From CAYJMQ01 sp964392415 (GTDB lineage: Bacteria > Bdellovibrionota > JACOXK01 > 2-02-FULL-40-11), in the NCBI GenBank assembly GCA_964392415.1, contig CAYMPL010000017.1:1-29638 (forward strand): a DNA stretch of 29,638 nt, written 5' to 3'. The first letter of the stretch is position 1. Each line of letters starts with the position of its first letter. Positions 23,582 through 29,638 of the stretch are shown here, piece after piece. The translations under genes were made by a program, and so were the position numbers. The notes under the pieces were generated by a model, which saw only the letters and a list, made by a program, of their open reading frames with translations, was not told the DNA's origin and did not search any database.

Positions 23582-23773
23582 ATGTCCAACACAAAACACG
23601 ATCCAAAACTCGTCGGCTTTAAAAACGATCCTTTTATCAAATCATTCTACACTTTTCTAAAAAATAACGATCTTCGAACCAAAGCCTATCTGCAGTTACT
23701 CGGGCCCCATTTGGCCGACAAAGACGCTAATACCCGATCTTCTTCCTCACCCGCTCGCCGCACTTCTCAATAG
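23582..23773 (+). CDS. Small hypothetical ORF overlapping the 3' end of ilvC, doubtful or truncated
   Basis: A frame of 63 codons. The first 50 residues (for example KLVGFKNDPFIKSFYTF and LRTKAYLQLLGPHLADKD) look protein-like and use codons like the neighbours. The last 16 are antisense to the 3' end of ilvC and look random (SSSSPARRTSQ). It could be the stump of a longer gene cut when the ilvC end came to lie there. A TTGACA at 23486 lies upstream with a poor -10. There is no clear Shine-Dalgarno sequence. I do not recognise a family. Confidence 0.35.
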   Translation: MSNTKHDPKLVGFKNDPFIKSFYTFLKNNDLRTKAYLQLLGPHLADKDANTRSSSSPARRTSQ

Positions 23774-24755
23774 CGTGGGCATGGGATTCTTTTGAAAGCC
23801 TTCGATATCGCGGACACCCCTTTTTATTTTCATTCAACCATTCTACGGCAAATTTACCTGTTTTCACCTCTTTAAAAATGGCTCGAAGTTCCCGTTTGAC
23901 CTCCCGCCCAATCAGCCTTTTGCCGCGTGTCATCCCCCCATAATGGGCGGTTTTACTGATCGCATCTGCCATCCCCGAAATTCCTTTAAAGTGAAGAAGA
24001 TCAACAATAAATTTTAATTCATGAAAACACTCAAAATAGGCAGCTTCCGGTGAAATTCCATGTTCAATCGCTGTTTCATACGCCGCTTTCATCAGCTCAA
24101 CAACCCCTCCGCAGAGAACCGTCTGCTCGCCAAAAAGATCGCTGATCGTCTCTTCCTCAAATGTGGTCACAAAAATTCCGCGATGACTGCAGCCAATCCC
24201 CTTCGCATAGGCCATGGCGAGCTCGCGGCTCGATTTTGAGGGATCCTGAGCGATGGCCAGAAGCGAGGGGAGTCCATCTTTTTGAAGAAAAGCCTCCCGC
24301 AGTTTTGGGCCGGGGCCTTTGGGCGCAATCATAAACACATTGACAAATGGGGGAGCGACAATTTTTTTAAAGGTAATATTTAATCCATGGGCAAAAACAA
24401 GGCTCATTCCCGGTTTCAATATTTGTTCAACATATTTGGAATAAACTTCTTGATGACATTCATCGGGGAGGAGAAAGGAGATGAGTTCTCGATCTCCTTC
24501 GAGATTCCTCGCACTACGCCACACGTGGCTTCGTGCTCGGAATGACAGGGCTTCCTCAATAGGAAGCGCTGAAATACCATCGTTCTCAGCGAGTGAAAAG
24601 GAAGGACTTCCTTTCCTTAAACCTACCACAACATCACACCCGCTCTCTTTAAGGTTGAGCGCCTGTGCCCTCCCCTGAGAACCGTAGCCCAGAATGGCTA
24701 TTTGCTTTTCAAGAAGCGGGGAGAGAGAAATTTCGCTGTCAGAGATGAATTTCAT
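23727..24755 (-). CDS. ilvC: Ketol-acid reductoisomerase, class I, with repeat-derived insertion
   Basis: Mg-dependent NADPH enzyme of valine, leucine and isoleucine synthesis, cytoplasmic, 342 residues. The Rossmann motif is AILGYGSQGRAQALNLKESG, the cofactor loop GLRKGSPS, H123 lies in FAHGLNI, and PKGPGP follows. The metal-binding residues are D205 and E209 (DLFGEQ), E241 and E245 (ECFHELK), with S266 at the substrate site. Between EEAL (67-70) and LISFLLPDE (from 91) lie 20 residues containing RARSHVWRSARNLEGD. Class I enzymes have about four there (AWAD in Corynebacterium), a net gain of about 16. The insert is the translated hairpin element at 24504-24546. All catalytic residues are intact. 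Other branched-chain genes are not in the window. Confidence 0.95.
   Translation of the reverse strand: MKFISDSEISLSPLLEKQIAILGYGSQGRAQALNLKESGCDVVVGLRKGSPSFSLAENDGISALPIEEALSFRARSHVWRSARNLEGDRELISFLLPDECHQEVYSKYVEQILKPGMSLVFAHGLNITFKKIVAPPFVNVFMIAPKGPGPKLREAFLQKDGLPSLLAIAQDPSKSSRELAMAYAKGIGCSHRGIFVTTFEEETISDLFGEQTVLCGGVVELMKAAYETAIEHGISPEAAYFECFHELKFIVDLLHFKGISGMADAISKTAHYGGMTRGKRLIGREVKRELRAIFKEVKTGKFAVEWLNENKKGCPRYRRLSKESHAHAIEKCGERVRKKIGY
24504..24546. repeat. Hairpin element, single unit inside ilvC
   Basis: ATTCC (24504-24508), TC, GCAC, TAC, GCCAC, loop AC, GTGGC, TTC, GTGC, TC, GGAAT (24539-24543), GAC. The outer stem ATTCC/GGAAT has changed on both sides relative to ATCCT/AGGAT in other copies, so pairing is kept. 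Just beside it, on the coding strand, 24550-24567 forms another 7-bp stem (GCTTCCT-CAAT-AGGAAGC). Confidence 0.88.
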
Positions 24756-24761
24756 AGGAAT

Positions 24762-24794
24762 GAGATCCTTCGGGCTGCACCCTCAGGATGACAG
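24762..24794. repeat. Hairpin element, single unit forming the ilvC leader
   Basis: ATCCT (24765-24769), TC, GGG, CTGCA, CCC, TC, AGGAT (24785-24789), GAC. It fills almost the whole interval between the ilvC promoter and start codon. On the ilvC strand it contains AAGGA (24766-24770), the only Shine-Dalgarno-like sequence for ilvC, 10-11 bases before the ATG. Confidence 0.85.
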
Positions 24795-24800
24795 GCTTCA

Positions 24801-24827
24801 TTTATAGAACTGAATTCCCATTGTCAA
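24801..24827 (-). promoter_or_regulatory. Candidate ilvC promoter
   Basis: On the minus strand a perfect TTGACA (24822-24827) and TATAAA (24801-24806) with a short 15-bp spacer. The start near 24794 would place the whole hairpin element in the leader. The -35 overlaps that of the divergent trkH promoter. Confidence 0.55.
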
Positions 24828-24850
24828 TTCCCAAACCGTTGCGCTAAGAT
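24821..24850 (+). promoter_or_regulatory. Candidate trkH/trkA promoter, possibly leaderless
   Basis: TTGTCA (24821-24826), an 18-bp spacer and TAAGAT (24845-24850). The GTG start at 24857 is 6 bases beyond the -10 and has no Shine-Dalgarno sequence, which suits a leaderless transcript. It shares its -35 region with the ilvC promoter on the other strand. Confidence 0.45.
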
Positions 24851-24856
24851 ACGGCT

Positions 24857-26626
24857 GTGCAATATCACAAAGGCTATTCTGAGAAATATTGGCCTTTTTT
24901 ATATTCGCTCGATGCGTTCCTTGTCATTATTTCCATTGCGTATCTTCTTTCGCTGATCATTGAATTTGGTCTCCCTTTAACCCCCTTTTATGAATCATTG
25001 CTCGGCTATTTTAATCTTGTTGTCGTCGTTATTTCGCTTCTTGAACTTTTTACCAAATTCATACTCTCCTCTTCAAAAGCATACTTCATTAAAGACGAAT
25101 ATGTGGATTTCGTTTTTACGCATCTTCTCATATTTTCCGCCCTGTATGTCTGCTATGTTCATTTTTTCAAACTTGGGTTCCCCTTTCACCCGGCATATCT
25201 CGTGCGTCCCATGGAAAACCATTGGATCTTTTTTAAGATCGTTCTGATTTTCAATGTGTTGATCCAGTTTAAGGAATTTAGCCGTCTTGTGGCCGCCTTA
25301 AAAATTCAGCCCCCTCATCTTTTGGTCTGGGGATTCTTTATCCTGATCGCCTTGGGAACATTGCTTCTTCTGCTCCCCTCTTCGACGCTTCATAAAATTT
25401 CACCGATCGATGCTTTATTCATGGCAACATCCTCTGCCTGCGTCACAGGACTCGCCACCCTTCAACCCGCGACAGACTTCACCTTTCCGGGACAGCTGAT
25501 TCTACTCTCACTCTTTCAAATAGGGGGACTTGGCATCATGACGATTGGCGCCTTTATCGCCATAGCCCTCCGGGGCGGCTTTGGTATTGAGGGGCGAAAA
25601 ATCATGTCTGAGTCGATCGAGCTTCGGGCCCAACACCAACTCTATGCCCTCATGAAACAGATCATTAAATTCACGCTCTTTATGGAAATGCTTGGGGCCG
25701 CGGTTCTCAGCTGGCGTTTTTATCTGATCTTTCACGATATTTCAAAGTCGATCTATCACGGCATCTTCCATTCGGTCAGCGCCTTTTGCAACGCCGGCCT
25801 TTCCATTCAGGTGGCAAACCTCATCCCTTTTCAAAAAGATCCTTATATCCTTCTGACGATGTCAGTTCTCATCATCTTCGGAGGAATTGGTTTTCTTGTC
25901 ATTTCAGATCTTTCACATTATTTCTCATTCCGTAAGAAAACAGAACCGCATCATTATTTGACGATGCAGTCAAAAGTTGTTTTGCTGGTTACCTTCTTTT
26001 TAATTTTAGGAGGGACACTTCTTATCTATTTCACGGAGCAAAACAATCAACTTTCGGGACTCCCCTTTCATTATCAAATCCTCAATGCCTATTTTCAGGC
26101 GGTAACCCCGCGGACAGCCGGCTTTAACAGCATCGATATCGGTCTTCTCAATTCAGCCACCCTTTTAACGCTCATGGCGCTCATGGTCGTAGGGGGGGGA
26201 TCTGGTTCCACAGCCGGCGGAATCAAGGTCAATACGTTCGCGATCCTTCTTTCTCTCATCCGGGCCACTATCAAAGGAAAAGACAGGGTTGTCATTTTTG
26301 AAAGGGTGATCCCCTCCTCAACCGTCAATAAAGCGATTGCGATTACCTTTTTTTCAATGATTATAACCGTTACCGCGAGCTTTCTGATTCTTACGCACGA
26401 CCATTTCCCTTTCATTCAGGTCGTCTTTGAAGCGATATCGGCATTTAACACGGTTGGACTCTCGATGGGAATCACGCCCCAGCTCTCAGATTTTTCAAAG
26501 ATTGCCATCTCTCTTCTGATGTTCATTGGACGGATTGGGCCAATCTCATTTGTTGTCGCGTTGACACTGAAAGAAAAAAAGGAAGAATATATTGACTTTC
26601 CTGAAGAAAATATTCTAGTAGGGTAA
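24857..26626 (+). CDS. TrkH/KtrB-type potassium transporter subunit with N-terminal membrane extension
   Basis: Integral membrane K+ (or Na+/K+) uptake protein of 589 residues. Four pore loops with their selectivity-filter glycines are visible: TSSACVTGLAT (191-201), AFCNAGLS, TPRTAGFNS and AFNTVGLSMG. The transporter core begins near residue 155. Before it lie about 150 residues with four predicted membrane helices (such as FLVIISIAYLLSLIIEF and YFNLVVVVISLLELF), which bacterial KtrB/TrkH of 440-490 residues lack. The loop ELFTKFILSSSKAYFIKDEYVDF recalls ion-channel S1-S4-like regions, but no regular arginine ladder is seen. Start is GTG without a Shine-Dalgarno sequence. The regulatory subunit follows 13 bp downstream. 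Confidence 0.92.
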   Translation: MQYHKGYSEKYWPFLYSLDAFLVIISIAYLLSLIIEFGLPLTPFYESLLGYFNLVVVVISLLELFTKFILSSSKAYFIKDEYVDFVFTHLLIFSALYVCYVHFFKLGFPFHPAYLVRPMENHWIFFKIVLIFNVLIQFKEFSRLVAALKIQPPHLLVWGFFILIALGTLLLLLPSSTLHKISPIDALFMATSSACVTGLATLQPATDFTFPGQLILLSLFQIGGLGIMTIGAFIAIALRGGFGIEGRKIMSESIELRAQHQLYALMKQIIKFTLFMEMLGAAVLSWRFYLIFHDISKSIYHGIFHSVSAFCNAGLSIQVANLIPFQKDPYILLTMSVLIIFGGIGFLVISDLSHYFSFRKKTEPHHYLTMQSKVVLLVTFFLILGGTLLIYFTEQNNQLSGLPFHYQILNAYFQAVTPRTAGFNSIDIGLLNSATLLTLMALMVVGGGSGSTAGGIKVNTFAILLSLIRATIKGKDRVVIFERVIPSSTVNKAIAITFFSMIITVTASFLILTHDHFPFIQVVFEAISAFNTVGLSMGITPQLSDFSKIAISLLMFIGRIGPISFVVALTLKEKKEEYIDFPEENILVG

Positions 26627-26639
26627 GTCAAGAGACTTC

Positions 26640-27329
26640 ATGAAACAGATTGCTGTCATTGGGATTGGCGACTTTGGTTATAACCTGATTGAAACCCTTT
26701 CCAAAGGGGATGCCCAAATCATTGCGATAGACATCGATAAAGCCAAAGTTGCCAAGGTCAAAGATGTCGTTACACACGCGGTTCAACTCGACAGCACGAA
26801 CGAATCGGCGCTGATGGAAGCGGGATTCGCAGACATTGATGCCGCCGTGGTCTGCATGGGAAAAGATATTCAAGACAATATTCTGACGACAACGCTTCTT
26901 AAAAGAATAGGGATCCCTGAGATTATTTCCCGCGCTTCATCCTCCATTCACGAGCAGATCTTAAGAGAGGTGGGGGCGACACGCATCATCAATCCTGAAA
27001 AAGATATGGGAATTCGCCTGGGGAGACAGCTCCTATTTTCAAAACTTGAAGATTTCGGCGATCTCTCGCAGGGGTTTGTGCTGGCCGATGTCAGGGTCCC
27101 AAAATCATTTGTCGGCAAAACGATCGGCAATATCAAATTCCGGACAAAATACAAAGTAAACGTCATCGCGCTTAAAAAAATGAAAAAAGTGGGGAGAAGG
27201 GCAAACGATCAAAAAGTGGTTCAGGAGTACAACAGCCTCCCAACCGCGGAAGATATTTTGGACGAAGATTCAGTACTGGTTCTGGTGGGACAGCAAGACG
27301 ATATAGACCGGATAGCGAATTTGGATTAG
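26640..27329 (+). CDS. TrkA/KtrA-type RCK regulatory subunit
   Basis: Cytoplasmic gating subunit of the potassium transporter, 229 residues. The RCK_N Rossmann motif GIGDFGYNLIETL (G8, G10, G13) and D31 at the end of the second strand (AIDIDKAK) indicate NAD(H) or ATP binding. A C-terminal TrkA_C domain (about 145-229) follows, with GKTIGNIKFRTKYKVNVIALKK. Its single RCK unit matches KtrA more than the two-unit enterobacterial TrkA. It is co-transcribed with the TrkH/KtrB gene. No terminator is visible in the 50 bp before the converging mlaC gene. Confidence 0.93.
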   Translation: MKQIAVIGIGDFGYNLIETLSKGDAQIIAIDIDKAKVAKVKDVVTHAVQLDSTNESALMEAGFADIDAAVVCMGKDIQDNILTTTLLKRIGIPEIISRASSSIHEQILREVGATRIINPEKDMGIRLGRQLLFSKLEDFGDLSQGFVLADVRVPKSFVGKTIGNIKFRTKYKVNVIALKKMKKVGRRANDQKVVQEYNSLPTAEDILDEDSVLVLVGQQDDIDRIANLD

Positions 27330-27379
27330 TCGCAAGCCATTGTCAGAGACCTGGTTTGTCAACCTTTTCTTACTCTTCA

Positions 27380-28066
27380 TCAATAGCTTAACCCTTCCTG
27401 TACATTCTTTAGTTTCTTCTTCATTCGTTCAATCAGTTCATCGTAAGATTGGGTCGTAATGATATGATTGAACTGCCCCTTAAAATTATCGGTCCACCAC
27501 TCCCCTTCCAGATTGATATCGTAAATTTTCCAAACAGAACCCTTTTTTACGAGGCGAAAAGTGAGATCTACCTTCGTGTCAGGCTTGTCTTTTAAAACGA
27601 CTTGGGTAGGCACCTCTGCCATTTTTTCATCATCCAAATAATGAGAGGGGAGATATCTTATTTCATTTTTATCAAAAAAATCCTTGGCGCGGGGATAAAC
27701 AATTTCTTCAATAAGATCTTTAAGAAGACTTATAAATATATTGTAATCACTTTGTTTTCCTTTCCAATATTTTTGTTTCCATTTTAATGGCATTGAAATG
27801 GAAGCGAGCTGGTCAAAATCGATTTTATTCGATATGCGCTTATGAAAACGCTCATTGGCTTCCCGATATTTTTGAAATGAACTTCTGTCGACCCCCTGAA
27901 TTCCTTCCTTCATTTTGGTATCACCCACCATATTTTTGGAAACCTCAGTCTGAAGCTCCTGCATCGTCCCTACCGGATCTATTTTTTGCGTATGCGCCGT
28001 GTAGACGAAAAAGGAGGTGAAAAAAAAAGAAACTAAAAAAACAGCTGAAATAATCATGTTTTGCAT
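27380..28066 (-). CDS. mlaC: MlaC/Ttg2D-like periplasmic phospholipid-binding protein
   Basis: Secreted protein of 228 residues. A Sec signal peptide (MIISAVFLVSFFFTSFFVYTAHT) precedes the mature region. The C-terminal part carries the family hallmark VWKIYDINLEGEWWTDNFKGQF, followed by YDELIERMKKKLKN. MlaC carries phospholipids between the outer-membrane MlaA and the inner-membrane MlaFEDB transporter; those genes are not in the window. The ATG at 28066 is the best start. Earlier in-frame codons would translate the hairpin repeat at 28121-28158 and overlap the upstream gene, and they would bury the signal peptide. TACACT (28074-28079) lies 7 bases before the ATG, which again suggests a leaderless mRNA. 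Confidence 0.85.
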   Translation of the reverse strand: MQNMIISAVFLVSFFFTSFFVYTAHTQKIDPVGTMQELQTEVSKNMVGDTKMKEGIQGVDRSSFQKYREANERFHKRISNKIDFDQLASISMPLKWKQKYWKGKQSDYNIFISLLKDLIEEIVYPRAKDFFDKNEIRYLPSHYLDDEKMAEVPTQVVLKDKPDTKVDLTFRLVKKGSVWKIYDINLEGEWWTDNFKGQFNHIITTQSYDELIERMKKKLKNVQEGLSY

Positions 28067-28120
28067 AGTTAAGAGTGTAGCAGAAACAGAATGACGACTA
28101 CAAGAGCGATTCAAAGAATG

Positions 28121-28158
28121 AGATTCTTCCCCTTCGCTACGCTCAGGGTCAGAATGAC
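28121..28158. repeat. Hairpin element, single unit at the 3' end of the phosphatase-family gene
   Basis: ATTCT (28123-28127), TC, CCCT, inner loop, AGGG, TC, AGAAT (28151-28155), GAC. The outer stem ATTCT/AGAAT has changed on both sides compared with ATCCT/AGGAT. Its minus-strand TTCTGA supplies the stop codon of the upstream gene. A second copy of its edge, GTCATTCTG, occurs on the minus strand at 28087-28095. Confidence 0.85.
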
Positions 28159-29573
28159 TGACTACTCTTGAAAAGAGAAACCCCATCACATCGAATCTCT
28201 GTTTCGATATCGAGAAGCTCTAAAATTGTCGAGAAAAGATCGACACTCCGTATTTTCCGGTTCAAAACAATCGGGTGGGAAATCGCAATGGGCACCTGCA
28301 TATGTTCTCGAATCAGCGATCCATGCGATGAAAAATGCTCGGGTCTTTCATAATCAAGCCGCAAATCATATCCCGGGGCGGCATTGACCACCAGATCTCC
28401 CGTTCTTTCCGATTTAAAAAGCTGGAGGAGCTGCCGGAACGCGTCGGGATATTTCTGGTCAAAAGAAAACTCGAGGCTTTCGTAATCGGTCATCACATTT
28501 TTCAAGTTTTTAAATTCCAGGGGATCCCCGCCGGCAGTTCGATAAAAAATCTGATTGTTTTCTTCTTTAATCCACGCTTCACTTTCCCGGCTCCGAACAT
28601 AGATCTCCCCTTCTTCAGTCAGACCCGCAACCCATCCAACTTCGGTCCGCTGAACCAGGGGATCGATCAGCGATTCTAGATCATTTCTATAATTCTTTCT
28701 CTCCCAATCAAATCCCTTTTTCAGGTAAATATGCGCCATCGCGTTTCCGGACTGCATAATGGCAAGATTGAAATTTCTTTTAAATATTTTTGGATAATAA
28801 AATGTCCGGTACCCCTCCCCTTCCATAAATGAAACCAGATCAAAATGGGTGTGGGTTGCCGTCATCCCATGATCGCTTGCCAGAATGAAAAGTGTTTGAT
28901 CCAATAATTTGTTTTTTTCCATGCGGTAAAGAATCTTTCCAAGTTCCCCGTCGAACTGAAGATAGGCTGAAATAACCTCCGGTGAAAAGGGGTGGAAGCG
29001 ATGACTGAGCTCATCAATCGCAGGAAAGGCCGAAAACAAGAACCGGGGGTTTTTCCTGAGGGCTCCCCTGACCCGCCTCCCGATACACCGGTCGACAAAA
29101 AGCCAACGATCGGTAAAATGCCCGTAGAGCGCATAGAGAGAACGGAAAAGCCATGTCCGATCCCCCCAAAATCCGACACCCCGATTGACCGTGCTAAAAA
29201 TATTCATGGAATTGGGGATGAGATCAAAAAGGGTTTTGATATTTTCTGAAATATCGCGATTAAAAAAATAACTCCCAGGCCCGATATAGCTTCGAAATCC
29301 TTGTAAATTCCAGATTCCCGTTTTTGCGTATCGCGCGCGGTCAAACCACCGGATGCCGGGCACATTGCAATGCCCCGGATAAAATCCGGTCAGATACGGA
29401 AGATAGGCGGCGCCAGTCGTCGAGGGAAAGACGGTGGTTGCGCGCGTGAAAATGCCATTTTTTACAAAGAGTTCATAAAAATTCGGCAGTTTTTTTTGCG
29501 CTAACAACTCTCCTAAAACATCGGGGCGGGAGCCATCTAACAGAAAAAAGATGGCGCGTTCGTAGCGTCTCAT
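28149..29573 (-). CDS. Alkaline phosphatase superfamily hydrolase (nucleotide pyrophosphatase/phosphodiesterase-like)
   Basis: Hydrolase of 474 residues of the type I phosphodiesterase / nucleotide pyrophosphatase fold. The first metal site is D13 in AIFFLLDGSRPD, and the nucleophile is T52 or T53 in VFPSTTGAAYLPYLTG. Further metal ligands appear in FPAIDELSHRFHPF and ASDHGMTATHTH. There is no signal peptide, so it is probably cytoplasmic. The substrate is unknown; related proteins act on nucleotides, phospholipids or glycan phosphoesters. The reading frame ends SSQSF at a TGA that belongs to the hairpin element, so the native C-terminus may have been a few residues longer or different. The mlaC gene follows after 82 bp. 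Confidence 0.88.
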   Translation of the reverse strand: MRRYERAIFFLLDGSRPDVLGELLAQKKLPNFYELFVKNGIFTRATTVFPSTTGAAYLPYLTGFYPGHCNVPGIRWFDRARYAKTGIWNLQGFRSYIGPGSYFFNRDISENIKTLFDLIPNSMNIFSTVNRGVGFWGDRTWLFRSLYALYGHFTDRWLFVDRCIGRRVRGALRKNPRFLFSAFPAIDELSHRFHPFSPEVISAYLQFDGELGKILYRMEKNKLLDQTLFILASDHGMTATHTHFDLVSFMEGEGYRTFYYPKIFKRNFNLAIMQSGNAMAHIYLKKGFDWERKNYRNDLESLIDPLVQRTEVGWVAGLTEEGEIYVRSRESEAWIKEENNQIFYRTAGGDPLEFKNLKNVMTDYESLEFSFDQKYPDAFRQLLQLFKSERTGDLVVNAAPGYDLRLDYERPEHFSSHGSLIREHMQVPIAISHPIVLNRKIRSVDLFSTILELLDIETEIRCDGVSLFKSSQSF

Positions 29574-29584
29574 TTAATAATTTC

Positions 29585-29626
29585 AATATATCACAAATAG
29601 ACACGCTTCAAAAGAAATGGCGTGTC
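29585..29626 (-). promoter_or_regulatory. Candidate promoter with flanking dyad for the phosphatase-family gene
   Basis: TTTGAA (29607-29612), a 16-bp spacer and TATATT (29585-29590) on the minus strand lie 11 bases before the ATG at 29573. The -35 sits in the loop of an inverted repeat, GACACGC (29600-29606) / GCGTGTC (29620-29626), which could be an operator. Confidence 0.35.
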
Positions 29627-29638
29627 GGGGAAAATGTG

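Noticed and set aside
28067..28189. An upstream in-frame start that would lengthen MlaC by 41 residues (peptide SDPERSEGEESH).
   Set aside because: This stretch is the translated hairpin element and overlaps the 3' end of the upstream gene. It would also bury the signal peptide that begins right after 28066.
1..29638. CRISPR arrays, rRNA genes, insertion sequences, prophage genes.
   Set aside because: I looked for regularly spaced direct repeats, transposases, integrases and rRNA-like sequence and saw none.

Overview
The window reads as chromosome from a Gram-negative bacterium that I cannot place below that level. The Gram-negative signs are an MlaC-like lipid-transport protein, a WaaE-like LPS-core glycosyltransferase, an O-antigen ligase/polymerase-like protein and a WcaJ-like initiating transferase. 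The unusual combination of a SufCBD-Rieske-SufS operon, an archaeal-type serine aminotransferase, HisZ-PurA and dispersed hairpin repeats suggests an uncultivated lineage of Deltaproteobacteria or a similar group. That placement is inference. Genes are densely packed, often with 4-bp ATGA overlaps, and many starts lack a clear Shine-Dalgarno sequence.

Layout. 1-4892 (minus): Fe-S cluster assembly operon, Rrf2 regulator > sufC > sufB > sufD > Rieske protein > sufS (cut by the window edge), with a promoter overlapped by two dyads upstream. 5065-9882: a DPM/ALG5-like GT2 (plus) facing a YfhO-like and a PMT-like GT-C membrane enzyme (minus), probably a polyprenyl-phosphate-sugar glycosylation module. 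9949-14696 (plus): surface polysaccharide operon of two GT4 enzymes, a polyprenyl glycosylphosphotransferase and a Wzy/WaaL-type protein. 14778-16580: small accessory patch with an orphan secreted protein, a doubtful small ORF, a VapBC module with a legible promoter-operator, and tRNA-Glu and tRNA-Lys. 16581-18206: a second GT2 and a methyltransferase. 18214-23364 (minus): serine aminotransferase > serA > hisZ > purA. 23727-24755 (minus): ilvC. 24857-27329 (plus): TrkH/KtrB and TrkA/KtrA potassium uptake. 27380-29573 (minus): alkaline-phosphatase-superfamily hydrolase, then mlaC.

The most interesting signal is a dispersed hairpin element with the plan ATYCY-TC-(variable inner stem)-TC-RGRAT-GAC. 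It occurs at least six times (7154-7250, 8799-8838, 23415-23445, 24504-24546, 24762-24794, 28121-28158), and the outer stem shows compensatory changes between copies. Three copies lie in frame inside proteins (YfhO-like, PMT-like, IlvC), each read in a different frame. One supplies the stop codon of the phosphatase-family gene, and one forms the ilvC leader and perhaps its ribosome binding site.

A second signal is a set of long perfect palindromes inside coding sequence: 8496-8530, 10010-10037, 22586-22616, and a 20-bp inverted repeat in hisZ at 19927-20030. In hisZ the arms coincide with degraded family motifs. These suggest either structured mRNA or template-switch mutation.
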